A DNA stretch of 64,000 nt, from the NCBI GenBank assembly GCA_014607495.2, contig CP053157.1, forward strand, positions 9,176,001 through 9,240,000, in the 5' to 3' direction. The notes under the pieces were generated by a model, which was given only the letters and a program-made list of their open reading frames with translations, made no database searches and had not been told where the DNA came from. The translations under genes and the position numbers were made by a program. The stretch is from Carposina sasakii. Its lineage: Eukaryota; Arthropoda; Insecta; Lepidoptera; Carposinidae. Numbering within the stretch: position 1 is the stretch's first letter; each line of letters starts with the position of its first letter. Shown here piece after piece: positions 10,094 through 21,049 of this stretch.

Positions 10094-10433
10094 CTAGTGG
10101 ACGCCCGCGACTCCGTCCGCGTGGACTACAGAAAAAACAAAATGTCGAAATTATCCGGGATAAAAACATTTTTCCGGGATAAAAAGTAGCCGATATGTTA
10201 AGTGGGACCTGTCACAATATATTCCTGAAAACTGCATCGAAATCGGTTCAGCCGTTTCTAAAATTAGCGTGCACAAACGCACAGATAAACAGACAGACCG
10301 ACAAACAGACAAAAATTTTAAAAAATCATTATTTTGGGTACTATTGTGTTGATAAAGGTCACCTATAATATTTTTTCTCATATATCTTCCATGAACAAAC
10401 GTCGATACGTTACATTTTTATTATATGTATAGA
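10094..10433 (-). mobile_element. Non-autonomous Helitron
   Basis: On the minus strand it runs from A|TCTATACATATAATAAAAAT (10433) to GCGGGCGTCCACTAG|T (10094), the TC...CTAG termini inserted between A and T. The body contains the recurrent CGAAATCGGTTCAGCCGTTT and ATCCCGGATAAT-like words, also seen in the Helitron at 57230-57490. It is non-coding; the 76-codon minus frame is incidental. Confidence 0.7.
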
Positions 10434-10600
10434 TTTGTGTTCCCAAACTGGGGTAACAAGAACTATAAGATCATAAAAGAGATCCCACGTTTGGCATAGC
10501 AGGGATAGATGTTAATGATCGATCAGTGAAAAGTTGCTAATTTATCGCCTGAGAGAATGACCGAAGTCCTTAGTCGACTCTTACGACATATAACACGTTA
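10434..10600 (-). repeat. Dispersed repeat 'X'
   Basis: It starts with TGTGTTCCCAAACTGGGGTA (the X end), then AAAGAGATCCCACGTTTGGC, ATCGATCAGTGAAAAGTTGC and TTATCGCCTGAGAGAATGAC. It is directly adjacent to the Helitron, which may have inserted at its edge. Confidence 0.65.
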
Positions 10601-11098
10601 TGAAAAGAAAATAAATATACTATATCTATTCCCATGTTTTCATCCCAACATACGTTAAGTTTACTACATCTAAAATTGCAATCTCACTTCTCAAACGACT
10701 CACTGCGAAAGATAATTCATCTCTTAAACTTTTGGTTAATCGTGCAATCGTTATATCAGAAACTTCGTCTTGCCATATCTTCGGTAGCAAGTTTTGAAAG
10801 CCCTTGAAATATCACGGCTTGTTCGGATTAAGGAAAAATTTTGCCGAATGACTCGACTCTATCTACAGACATGTACCGAAAAGAAAATAAAAAGAAAACT
10901 TACTGTTTCTTAGAGATTTCTAGAGACCAAGTAATTTTCTGTCCTATTTCGTATGTCCATTTCAGTAAAATCCGTTCAGTATTTGCGACGTGCTTTACTA
11001 TAACTATCATAATATATATTCCTATGAATGGCTATTCGTTAGTCTCGCCTCGAAGATAGTTTGAACGTTTCATATTGATTGTAGTGTAAGCTGTTGTT

Positions 11099-11125
11099 GT
11101 TTTCATTTTCATTTTCATTTTCATT
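11099..11125 (+). repeat. (TTTTCA)n microsatellite
   Basis: About four and a half copies of the hexamer TTTTCA. Confidence 0.8.
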
Positions 11126-11519
11126 AAATAACTTACCTCAAAATAATATTAATAACTTTTGAAAAAAAAAAAAACTTTTAAATCTTAAAATCCCTCATAA
11201 TTTGAACGAAGCTTCAATCCAAACCACTCATCTATCTAGAACGGAAGGGGGCGCCTCCGTCAGTGGTGGTTACACTCCAGTTTCGAAGTTCACAAAGAAT
11301 ATCCACAAAGCATCGAGTGTCGAACTTGTTTACAACAAGTTTGGAAAAGAGAGGAGAACTAAAATGCATTTTCTATGTGAATATATCACATTTGTAGACT
11401 TTGTCTGTTTCTGTAAAGTTGCAGGGTCTAATATTGAAGTGGGTTATGGCCTTTGTTTCATTTTACATTCATTTTCAAGTGATACATAATTGCCAATTTG
11501 AGGGTAGGCGTGCTCTTTC

Positions 11520-11725
11520 ATACATACGTCATCCATCCATACATACATACATATAGGTACATACAATCACATCCATTATCCCCTAAAGAGGTTGGGCAAA
11601 TGTGCAAATTACACACCTACTTTTCACCAGTTCGCCTGTCAAGTCCCACGCGGTAAGGGGTGAGCCTACCACCGCTTTTCGGGCACAAATACAACAATCT
11701 AGCGACCGGTAATGAATACAATAGG
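11520..11725 (-). mobile_element. LINE 3' UTR with (TATG)n tail
   Basis: On the minus strand the sequence contains GCGGTGGTAGGCTCACCCCT, CGCGTGGGACTTGACAGGCG, ACTGGTGAAAAGTAGGTGTG, then GGGGATAATGGATGTGATTG and a TATGTATG tail. Matching copies are at 45193-45340 and 50628-50755. Confidence 0.55.
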
Positions 11726-12340
11726 AAATGTTTTCTTTCTATTCTAATTAGGTAAAATAGGTATTAATAAGTTATTCAGAGAGAGAGCCTAGCAGGGTGC
11801 ACCACGGGCAGGTGAGGTTGACTTTGGGTCCTAAGGTATTAGTCGAGTGCTCTTTTATGTTTACTAGTACTGCATAACCATATAACATAAAACTAATAAT
11901 TCACACAAAGGTGTATGACGGACATATGCAAGGAGTAGGTAAGAGAGAATGACAAACATTTATGAATGGAAAAAATAAAAACAAATGAGCGACAACACCA
12001 GACGATGAACGAATTATAATTTATCAAAAACTTGTTGCACTTATTTAAAAGTGCAAACACTGTAGATTCGCACCGGTAATATCAATATTAAAAACAAATC
12101 ACTACTATCTACAATTTTATCGTGGGTAGCAGAAAGATTACAAGCCATACACGAAAGTGCCTGGAACGTTCGAGCAGCTTATCATTTCCAAGCGATTGGG
12201 CACGGATCGGTTTGCCAGGACTTAGCTCACACCATAACAAGAAATCTTCCGACTGGGTATTACGTATTATGATACAAATTATTAAAACACAAACTATGCA
12301 ACACATTAACTTTAAATTCATTACGTTAAATTATGCTAAC

Positions 12341-12420
12341 CTTGTGTGTATGATCTTCGTGATCCTGAAGTTCTTGGTACCCCACTTTGGTAACAAAGCA
12401 ATGTCTATGTATGTATGTGC
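12341..12420 (+). repeat. Dispersed repeat 'X', 3' end
   Basis: It carries GATCTTCGTGATCCTGAAGT, TCTTGGTACCCCACTTTGGT and a TATGTATGTATG tail. The nearby open frame at 12122-12469 runs through this repeat and is not supported as a gene. Confidence 0.55.
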
Positions 12421-12569
12421 CAGAACTGCAATATTAGAAAGGGGATCCACAACCATCGAGGATAGATGAGATAAACAAGATAAAGATAAACAATGAAAAA
12501 TACAAGGAACAGATTCTCTGTACTTGATATGAACCTTTTAACCTGAACCTTGTACGATAATATAATATT

Positions 12570-12676
12570 ATATTCACACTTCACAACACATTGACCTAGT
12601 CCCACACTAAGATCCCTAAGGTCTTGTGTCATGGGTACTAAGCAACGGTATATAAATACATAGATAATTATATAAA
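12570..12676 (-). mobile_element. SINE tail fragment
   Basis: It carries the tail half of the SINE also at 59453-59648: CCTAGTCCCACACTAAGATC, CCTAAGGTCTTGTGTCATGG and GTACTAAGCAACGGTATATA. The tRNA-like head is missing. Confidence 0.6.
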
Positions 12677-12683
12677 TTGGTCA

Positions 12684-12760
12684 GTGATACGTTGCTAGCT
12701 TGTCGCTTGAAAGAATGCCCGAGTTCCTCAGTCGAATCTTATGACATGCACGGAGAGATT
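12684..12760 (-). repeat. Dispersed repeat 'X', partial
   Basis: It contains GTTGCTAGCTTGTCGCTTGA, AAGAATGCCCGAGTTCCTCA and TCTTATGACATGCACGGAGA. It lies against the truncated SINE upstream. Confidence 0.6.
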
Positions 12761-12960
12761 AACAAACTAACAGAAAACCGATAAATAAGCCAAGAGCATC
12801 AAGTTTTATAACGCTCCGTAAATTTGACACCAGATTTTGTGATACTGGTAGATTTAATCTTCATTTTAAGGAAACATCTTAAAATAAGCAAAGTATTTTC
12901 TGTTTTGGCCCATATTACATTATGCTAAAAAAATATTCATGTAGACAAAAGAAAGCTTAC

Positions 12961-13026
12961 CTTTTTAATCTTATGACAAAGTTACTGAAATTCGTGTCTC
13001 GTTGCGGTCGTAAGCTACGTAATAGG
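12961..13026 (-). CDS. Candidate small exon (weak)
   Basis: On the minus strand a strong acceptor (ACTTTTATTTTTAG) and a consensus donor (AAAAAG|GTAAGC) enclose exactly 66 bases. One frame is open (LLRSLRPQRDTNFSNFVIRLK); the other two contain stops. A frame this short can be open by chance in AT-rich DNA, and I recognise no domain. It is listed because both splice sites are good and it lies outside any repeat I identified. Confidence 0.2.
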
Positions 13027-13198
13027 CTAAAAATAAAAGTAACTTAATTTTCTATTTTGTGATTTAGATCCCGGTCCAGTCCAGGAAGCAAAACCTAAGA
13101 TAAAGAGATTTTCAACGTCCATAAAGAAATAGTTAGAAATAGTTATTTAATAAGTTAATATTTGAAAACTTCATTAAATTGGGCATTTAATCACATTC

Positions 13199-13421
13199 AT
13201 CATCATCATTATCAGCCTATTGCAGTCCACTGCTGGACATAGGCCTTCCCCAGGGCACGCCACAAGACTGCCATAGGGGGTATTTGCTCATAGTCAGTGT
13301 TTTTAACACGGGAGGCGCTGCTGCCCACCTCCCGGAAATCCTTAATCGCCTCGTACGATACCCACGGGCAGACATGGGGTGGTACGAATTCTATTCTGTC
13401 GGCACCACGCGGCCTATTTAA
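13199..13421 (-). mobile_element. RTE-type LINE 3' end (non-coding variant)
   Basis: It has the same order of motifs as 8838-9098: (TCA)n tail, CAGCCTATTGCAGTCCACTG, GGGCACGCCACAAGACTGCC, GGGAGGCGCTGCTGCCCACC and CACGCGGCC. The tail side is at 13199. Confidence 0.65.
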
Positions 13422-13746
13422 TCACATTAATAAACGTAAAAATAATACTATTTTTTGAATTTAAATCTGCAAAAATTTTAAAATTTTCAAACGATAAATA
13501 GTTAGGTCATTCCGTTTTCAATAAAAACAGATGGACGGAGTTACACTATAAGAGATCCATTCAACCATCTGGTCGAAACCTTAAAAAATAACTAAAGGAA
13601 AAGACTAACTTTTAAATAGTAATATATAGTCAAATAGAAATTCTAAAAAATAACTAGCTAAATGCAATTACTAAATAGATACCGCTCAGCTACAGAGTTT
13701 CAATCTTGTCGAGTATACCACAAGATGTGTCAAAATAAATTTACCT

Positions 13747-13949
13747 AATGAAGCAAGAGCACCAACTGCAATCTGGCTCGGATTTATTTTCGCGCCCGTA
13801 AAATCGGGCAGCCGGTAGCACGAGAAAAAAGCATTTAATTGCTCCCAAGGAGCGGGCAGAATGGCGAAAATTCGGGTAGCGAATTTATAGGAGCTATTTG
13901 GATGCAAATGATGAGCTCGGTGCGGCCTCCAGTCGGGGTATAACCCCAA
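13747..13949 (-). other. GC-richer block with 68-codon open frame; regulatory element or exon unresolved
   Basis: This block is clearly less AT-rich than its flanks. On the minus strand a frame reads PDWRPHRAHHLHP, then APWEQLNAFFSCYRLPDFTG, and meets a weak donor (TTAG|GTAAAT) at 13746. No acceptor is evident upstream. On the plus strand it contains an octamer-like ATGCAAAT (near 13906) and a homeodomain-type TTAATTG (near 13833), so a conserved non-coding element is equally possible. No protein domain is recognised. Confidence 0.25.
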
Positions 13950-13959
13950 AAGAATAAGT

Positions 13960-15135
13960 GAGAAACGTCTTACGGGAAAAAAGGTCCTTGATACTCTTCA
14001 GTGCCTATTTATTCACGAGCGTCGGAATTTAGTGTATCGAGTAATAAAACACTGAGCGGTTTTGGTTTATTAAATTGTGTACTGTGAATTAATATTGCTG
14101 CTTTTGAATAACATTATTACATTGTTTATTGTATTTTATCGTGCTCTTGGAATTCTGTTATGTATTGTTTTGTTATTATTAGGTATTGTTCTCTAGATAT
14201 ATTTTTGATATTTTGTAATTAGGTAGGTATTACATGGACTGGTGCTATGTATTTTTTTGAATAAAAAAATATTAATGTTATTTTTCATAACGAAAGATAT
14301 AATAAGTAAGCACTGGTGAACGAAGAACTACAGACGCATATTTCGACTGGTCATGGATTTCTTTGGCTACAGATAGTAAAAGTAATAGAATAGATAAATT
14401 TTATGAACAAACAGGCACCACATAGACATTAACTTACTAGTTGGATGATCTTAAAATGGAAGTTACCTTAGACACGTTTGTAATGACATGATTGCTAACG
14501 CTACAAAGCCAGATTTTTCACATTTTATACTGCAGTGTTAGTTGAACAAATTTAAATTCCACCCAAATGTTTACACACAAACTTTTCTCGTTCCAGAACA
14601 TTTACGAAATAAGTCCATTCATATTTACATTTAATTTCAAAGTTATTCCTTTGACTTTAAACGAAACCAAGTATATCGTTCATATTGCACTTCGCTGCAA
14701 ATATCTATTTTCTGGTAGGTAAGTATAATGAAAATATTAAATTGAACTCCAAAGAAAGACTGCTTTGTCTTAGAAAAAAATCTGTAAAATCTGTTGATCA
14801 AACTATTCATGGTATTTGATGTTGGTCACTATCAGATAGCATTCTAATCTAAAGCGATATTATACTTGCAAGATTTTCACAACAGGTAGGAATACAATAT
14901 TTCATATACTTACAACGAATGTTTTGAAAATTAATCGCATCGCAGAAGGGCTGATTTATTATATTGTAAGTGTAGAGTAATAATAGAGAGATTATTTTAT
15001 TGGCTATTGGACGCTTTTTCACTATATGACACAATAACAAGACGACCATGACGTTTCGTCATCTTTGGAGAGCCGTGTCGTGGTTGAATCGTGGCCGTAT
15101 CGTCTTGTGGAAAAACGCCCAATGGTATGTCGTCG
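13960..15135. other. No recognised features
   Basis: AT-rich DNA. I found no repeat match or exon with paired splice sites and in-frame coding here. Confidence 0.5.
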
Positions 15136-15142
15136 CCATTTC

Positions 15143-15262
15143 CTCTAAAGCTATGGTTTCTTAGGATTGCGGAGCCATCATAGACTTTTCACATGTCGGC
15201 ACCGTAAGTAGGGAGTAGATTTATGTGCAACGCCATCCTAGGAAACCAAAGCTTTAGCGAGA
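15143..15262. repeat. Imperfect inverted repeat (foldback)
   Basis: CTCTAAAGCTATGGTTTCTT at about 15144 pairs with the reverse complement of AGGAAACCAAAGCTTTAGCG at about 15240. The pairing extends over about 32 bases with some mismatches around a 55-base loop. It could be a decayed MITE; the termini are not clear. Confidence 0.45.
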
Positions 15263-15404
15263 TAGCTAATCATAACAGATAATTAACTAGCTTTATCGAT
15301 GATGGGTAACAAAAATTAATGTTATATTATCTCTTATAAGGAGACTAAAGAATTTAAAAAAAATATTAAAGTACCAGCAATTTAGTGCTAAAAATCTCGG
15401 GCAA

Positions 15405-15525
15405 GGGGGAACGAAGCTGCGGTCGCAGTTGATGACGCGTCCATTTGGCGAACAGCCAGCGTCCGATCGAGTAATTCACTCGCGTCGAACGTGATTAACG
15501 TCACATCTGGAAGTTAGTGGGCGCA
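15405..15525 (+). repeat. GC-rich dispersed repeat 'Y', copy 1
   Basis: It shares an ordered set of words with 17425-17520 and 18020-18142: AGCTGCGGTCGCAGTTGATG, TTGGCGAACAGCCAGCGTC, ATTCACTCGCGTCGAACGTG and GAAGTTAGTGGG. This is the most GC-rich of the three. I do not recognise the family. Confidence 0.45.
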
Positions 15526-16308
15526 TGTGTCGTGGCCCTTAGAATGCTATCTCATTAGAACATGGGGGACAGCTAGAATTAGGTATAGAACTTCGAGCGC
15601 TAATGTAGTACGCAGTTTAGTATGAACTGGGTTTTGCTAGGGACATGCATTCACCGGGGTTTTACAGAGATTATGCGTAAAAGTCAGCACCGCCCCCTTA
15701 TCTGTCCTATCACAAAGTTGTTATTTGAACGTGTAATAGAACGAGCCAATAAAAAGTACCCAATATCTCCCCACATCTTTTAGCGATTTTGTAATCAAAG
15801 TTTTTCTAAACTTTTAGATTGCGGTCTGTGAGTCTAGCTTTTCATCCGTTGTGGCCGCTGTACATATTGGCCAAGGCGACGGGTAAGCGGTTAGGCCAAA
15901 ACATCAGATCACTGTTTACACATTGGTTTGCAATTCCACAAAAAAAAGAAATTGCTTCGCACGAAAGGCGGTGCGAAGCAATATTTTCTTGCCACTTGAG
16001 TATGACAAAAAAATAACTGCCTCGTGCTGAAATGTCTCTAATTAAGTCACCGAAAAGTTATTTTCCCCTTTATGCCGAAAAGTGATTATTGATTCATAAC
16101 GAACTAATTCTTATTCTTTATTGTACACAAAATACTACAGTAAATACAGAGAAATTTGCAAAATAAATGGATACAAAGGCGTGCTTATTTCTGCAAGCGT
16201 ACCGGGCTTAAACTTTGTGTGGAATGGATCCCCTGATTATTCTGCATTGATGCTTGATAAAGATGGATGCGAAATTTCTTGCAGCTAACTTAGTCACTTA
16301 GGTATATA

Positions 16309-16563
16309 AATGAAATTGTATTAGGCGTTACAATTCGGAAGTTCCAACTTTCACTATGGGTTCGCCCACCACCGGGCCCTACACCCTCCACTGACCCTCG
16401 AATCTGATAAATAATTCATAATCGCGAAAACAAGCACTACCTACAATCGCCACAAGAAACCAGATCCGAACACCTAGCATGCAAGATAATACATCGCACT
16501 ATTCCGAAACTAGATTAATAATCAACATATGTACGGGCCAGTGGTGGGCGAACCCATAGTGAA
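16309..16563 (-). mobile_element. LINE 3'-end insertion with short inverted 5' arm
   Basis: A perfect 15-bp target duplication TCACTTAGGTATATA flanks it (16294-16308 and 16564-16578). On the minus strand the 3' terminus is CCTAATACAATTTCATT and the body is the 3' UTR seen at 7836-8125. The 5' end is an inverted copy of its own 3' part: TTCACTATGGGTTCGCCCAC occurs at both ends in opposite orientation (arms about 24-30 bases). It starts at the same UTR position as the copies at 1662-1950 and 40949-41011. Confidence 0.75.
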
Positions 16564-17424
16564 TCACTTAGGTATATATTTTTTGTTTTTATTTTAAATG
16601 GTGTAACCTGTGGATTCTTTAATTTATTGGTGCATTACAGTTATCATCATCATTCATTTTTCTTAGGCCTTTAAGTTATTTCTTCATAGAAGTTAAAATC
16701 GTTTGGTTATAATAAGACCCCAATTAAGATTTATAGGGTAATTTTTTGGGGGACCGTTAAGACCAATTTTATTCTCATAAGCTAAACCCACTTACAGCAA
16801 ATACCTACTAAATCGATAAAAAGAACATATGACAGCTCTTTCTGTTTATGTCTAAAAAGTAAGACAGCATGTGTGTGACTTATATAAATGGACCTTATAG
16901 AAAACCCATTTTAATATAATATTGGTTAAAATTTTTGATACATAGTGTAGACAGAATACGAGTATGCAAATTACTGAGAATATTGGTTCTGTTACTGTGC
17001 AATCACAATCAAAGTTTTACCAAAACCTTGCGGTTGCAGTGATAGACTAGGAAATAACTGCATTCTTTTTGATCGCATCAGTAATGCTGATACGGTATTT
17101 ATATAATTGTAGATCGTAACGTTGTCTGTCACGTGGGATTGCGCATGGTTCCACTTAAATGGAATCCACACACCTCCATATTCCTACAAATGTTATAAAC
17201 GTGAAATTTTGTGAGCATGTGAAGTTGGTTAATATCTATACTCATTCATCAAACTTGCCGATTTCTTTCTTTAAAACTTAGCAGTTGTAAAGCTTAAAAA
17301 TCAGAATAAATCATAAGATACATTGTATAGTCATGCGATCAATATTGCAGGCGTAACCTTTAAATCAACCTTGTTAGTGATGATTACCAAAAAGTGCAAC
17401 CATCTCTTAGTCTATGAAGAAGCT

Positions 17425-17520
17425 ATCGCGGTAGCTGATGCCATGTCGCTTGGCGCCCAGCCAGCGTCTTGCAGTATAGTTTACTCATACGAAATGGGAT
17501 TAACTACGCCGTGAGTAGAG
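17425..17520 (+). repeat. GC-rich dispersed repeat 'Y', copy 2
   Basis: It contains AGCTATCGCGGTAGCTGATG, CCATGTCGCTTGGCGCCCAG, CCAGCGTCTTGC, TTTACTCATACGAAATGGGA and TTAACTAC. It aligns along its length with copies 1 and 3. The 63-codon frame covering it at 17323-17514 is unsupported as a gene. Confidence 0.45.
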
Positions 17521-17617
17521 TATGCCTTTATCTTTAAGCCGTGTATGTTTCAAATTGTTTTTTGTATATGAATAATTGGTAGTATTGAGTATTCGAACAA
17601 TATTTTTGAACAAGGGA

Positions 17618-17700
17618 ACTGTAGCTGCAGAATCCTGTAGTTCTGGCTACTACTCCATTTTGGGAACCCATGCTGTATAAGCAATGTATAAGTATGTCAT
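17618..17700 (+). repeat. Dispersed repeat 'X', 3' end
   Basis: It contains AATCCTGTAGTTCTGGCTAC and CCATTTTGGGAACCCATGCT followed by a decayed TATG-rich tail. Confidence 0.5.
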
Positions 17701-18019
17701 TTATGTTATTCACATACAATAGACTCCGATAACCACTTTGATAGATGGCGTTATCAATCGGTACTGAGAGTGAATTTCAGCTTTTTAAGAGCTAATGATT
17801 GTGCATTTCATCCATCAAATTGACAAAGAAATGGACTGTGATGAAATTATGAATATACATAGCTGGATTTTCACTTAAGAAATGTGGGTATTTGTGAAAC
17901 TTTCCCCTTTAGAAATAAAGCCATCATTATTTAAATAGGCATATTCATAGGTAAATATAAACTTGTTGAAAATTCAGCGCGAACGCTCGTAAGATCAAAC
18001 AAATTGAAGAATACAAGTG

Positions 18020-18142
18020 AATGTAAGTAAAGCTATCTCGGTCGCTGATGGGTTGTCGCTTGGCACGCTGCCAGTGTCGCATCTGTGAGGATTACTCGTC
18101 TGGAATAAGATTAAAAATCGGACTGAATGTTAGTGGTAAAAA
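18020..18142 (+). repeat. GC-rich dispersed repeat 'Y', copy 3
   Basis: It contains AGCTATCTCGGTCGCTGATG, TTGTCGCTTGGCACGCTGCC, AGTGTCGCATC, TTACTCGTCTGGAATAAGAT and GAATGTTAGTGG, in the same order as copies 1 and 2. Confidence 0.45.
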
Positions 18143-18674
18143 AGACCGAAAAACAAGCATTTTATACTGCTGAGAAGTAGTATTAAAAGAACTGTTAAAT
18201 CTACGTAAAGCGAATAAGAAAGAGGTTGACCTTTCGGTTTTTAAGGTATTAACCGAACCCACCATTCCCCCATATTAAACTACACATTAGTATTACAAAG
18301 AAAATTTAAAAAAACTGTGATGGAATAGCAATATATTAAAGGTATAAAGGCCCCCCGTGCACCGTCCATATTCATAAAACATATTGATTCCATGTGTTCG
18401 GAACTCACTCAGGTGAAATACAGTTCGTGGTTTTTGCACACGAACTACTAAACGCAGTATACAACTATGCCGGTAGATATGTTTTGGTACTGTTGTTTGT
18501 TTCCCGGTATCTGCTAGTTTGTATGATTAAATAAAGTCTGAAATGAATTTCAAATAAATGTGGTGGTATCATAAACATAGTGTTGACAACATATTCCGAA
18601 AAATAATTTATTCGACGTGATTCTACCGGCACAAAACTAATGTCTAACTGATGAAAACTGATAAATTTTTGGAC

Positions 18675-18765
18675 TAGGTATATGTACCTATATCATATCA
18701 CATCAATAAGCTGTGATAGCCCAATGGTTAAGACGTGCGCTTCTCAGTTGGAAGGTGTGGGTTCG
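18675..18765 (+). mobile_element. tRNA-like head at the left edge of a duplicated segment
   Basis: GATAGCCCAATGGTTAAGAC is box-A-like and GTGTGGGTTCGATCC is box-B-like, so this is a tRNA-derived sequence. It is repeated almost exactly at 20429-20510, including the flanking TATGTACCTATATCATATCA. A diverged third copy lies at 51683-51745. Here the sequence after box B is interrupted (GATCCGAAAATGGACAGTCA), whereas copy B reads GATCCCAGTCACGGG. Confidence 0.55.
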
Positions 18766-18894
18766 ATCCGAAAATGGACAGTCACGTACAATGCGCGCAC
18801 GCTGTACCGGTGGGATATTGTAGGGTTATCTGAATTTATTTTACTCTACCATCGGGAAGATGATCATATACGGATTTTGTGTTAATAATACTCA

Positions 18895-20428
18895 GAGTAT
18901 CACTTAGCTATATACGCGCCGATCCGAGGAGGGTTGGCGTCAGGTCGTAAAGAATGAGTTGAAAGTGGGACAATTTAGATCAAAACCCCAGGGGCCAGAG
19001 GCTGCCATTTTCTAATCTTTGGCTCCTTCTTCAAGAAGCATGTGAGCTTCGAAAGAAACTTCATATTGACATGACGGATATTCAATTGCGACGACCCCAT
19101 AATAATTGAATAAGGGTCTACACTCCGACAGGAAGATTTCAACTCGAGCTGACAAACCGCTCACATCAATAATCACAGCAACAATCTTGAAGGAATAAAA
19201 AGATACCCTCAACCTCATGGCGGAAAGGCGCGCAATGTCATCGCATCGTCAGGATCTCCAAGTCACACGACATCCGCAGCTGGAAAATAGAGCGAAACCA
19301 AGGCTCCAAAGTACAGGGCAGAGCCAGTTGACGAAGAAGACAGAGGACGGCAGTGTAGCGTCTACGTACTCAGAATTCGGTCGCTAAACCTCGTCTACAA
19401 TAATCCTTAGAGGAAACAGGATTGCAGGTCACATCCTCCAAAGGCTCTTCAATGTGCGTCCGACCAGAAGTGTGGTGGTGCACGTCACTATAGACTATAC
19501 AGGTTTTCAAGGGTAATCACGCAGGGCGTATTGACAGCACATTATTAACGGCCACTATGCCTAGGTTCGTGGAATGAGAAGGCCTTTGATTCGATCGAGA
19601 CATGGGCAACGATATTGACCATCGATATATCGATGCTGAAGTGCTTATACAGCAATGCCAATGTCGGTAAGTGGAGCGGAGCACTGAGCATTTCTTTGCA
19701 GAGGGGAGTGAGACTGTTATTTCGAAGCTCTTCAGTTGGTGGAAAGGACTTCAATATCAATGGCGAATACATCACTCACCTTCGGTTCGCAGAATCGTGG
19801 TCATGGCAAATGTGAAGGATCTAAGCACAATGCTCGATGAATCGAAACAGGTAAGATAACATGGACAAGACGAAGATCATGTCGAACGTCCATGTGCCGC
19901 CCACTCCTGTACTGGTTGGGAGCTCGACGAAGTTGTTGACGAGTATGTTTACCTGGGACAGACGGTCAAACTAGCCATGAGAAGGAGGTAACAAAACTCG
20001 GCTGGGCAGCGTTCGCTATTATTTGTGTCCAAGATACCCCAGTCCTTAAAGACGAAAGTATTCAACCAGTGCGTGCCCGGTGATGACTTAGACGTGCAAC
20101 ATGTGCGAGGCACACAGCGAGCGATGGAGAGAGCTATGTTGGGATCTTCGCGTGATAATCAGAAATGAGGAGATCCGCAGACGTTTGACATAAACGGTCC
20201 AGCAAGCTGAAGTGGCATGGGCGACATAGCTCGAAGAACTTGGCCGATGGAGTCGGAGTTCTAGAGTCCACGATCGGCAAGCGCAGCGTGGGAAGGCCAC
20301 CCGCGAGGTGGACGGATGACCTGGTCAAGGTTGCGGGCGTCGGTTGGATGCTGCTTCCGACCGGTCGGAGTGTAGGCCTATGTCCAACAGTGGACTTCTC
20401 AGGAAATGATGAATGATGATGATGATAT
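18895..20428 (+). pseudogene. RTE-type LINE with many small deletions
   Basis: This is a long RTE-type reverse transcriptase fragment. Pieces of the conserved protein appear in order but in constantly changing frames: NEKAFDSIE (about 19570), LKCLYSNANV (19635), NGEYITHLRFA (19758), DLSTMLDES (19817), EYVYLGQTV (19942), RAMERAML (20118), RNEEIRR (20158), GKRSVGRPPARWTDDLVKVA (20274) and the end PMSNSGL-type sequence near 20385. The tail is TGATGATGATGA at 20405-20425. Against the copy at 4336-4680 the differences are mostly deletions of 1 to about 20 bases, with few substitutions. The upstream part (18895-19560) is not recognisably coding. No function is possible. Confidence 0.75.
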
Positions 20429-20895
20429 GTACCTATATCATATCACATCAATAAGCTGTGATAGCCCAATGGTTAAGACGTGCGCTTCTCAGTTGGAAAG
20501 TGTGGGTTCGATCCCAGTCACGGGCCTGTACCACTGAATTTATTTCATATACGGATTTTTTTTTAAATATCACTTAGCTATATCCGAGGAGGGTTGGCGT
20601 CAGGTCGTAAAACAAATGCCAAATCTTTGGCCATGTGAGCTTCGAAAGAAACCATGTTGCGACGACCCCATAATAATTGAATAAGGGCAGGAAGATGATG
20701 ATCACATCAATAATCACAGCAACAATCTTGAAGGAATAAAAAGAGCATCGCATCGTCAGGACATGGAAAATGTACAGAGATCGTACTCAAATTTCGTCTA
20801 CAATAATCCTTAGAGGAAACAGGATTGCAGGTTTGTGCGTCCGACCCACGTCACCTATACAGGGCAGGGCGTATTGACAGCACATTATTAACACT
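20429..20895 (+). repeat. Shortened direct repeat of 18675-19560
   Basis: This segment repeats the start of the 18.7-kb block in the same order: tRNA-like head, ATATCACTTAGCTATAT, GAGGAGGGTTGGCGTCAGGT, GACGACCCCATAATAATTGA, AATCACAGCAACAATCTTGA, CGTCTACAATAATCCTTAGA and GGCGTATTGACAGCACATTA. About 885 bases are reduced to about 465 by many separate small deletions; the retained blocks are nearly identical. The two copies flank the RTE body directly. Confidence 0.75.
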
Positions 20896-21049
20896 CGGCG
20901 AAAGGTGAGGTGAACGAGGTAGATGCGAATAAAGAACGAATGCAATGAGTGTTCGAGAAATATAATGTGTAGAGAACTATAGTTTTGAACGAACTTGGCC
21001 ATGCAAATCGGGATTGACCTTGCCCTTCTTAGCACACGAATGTTTTTCG

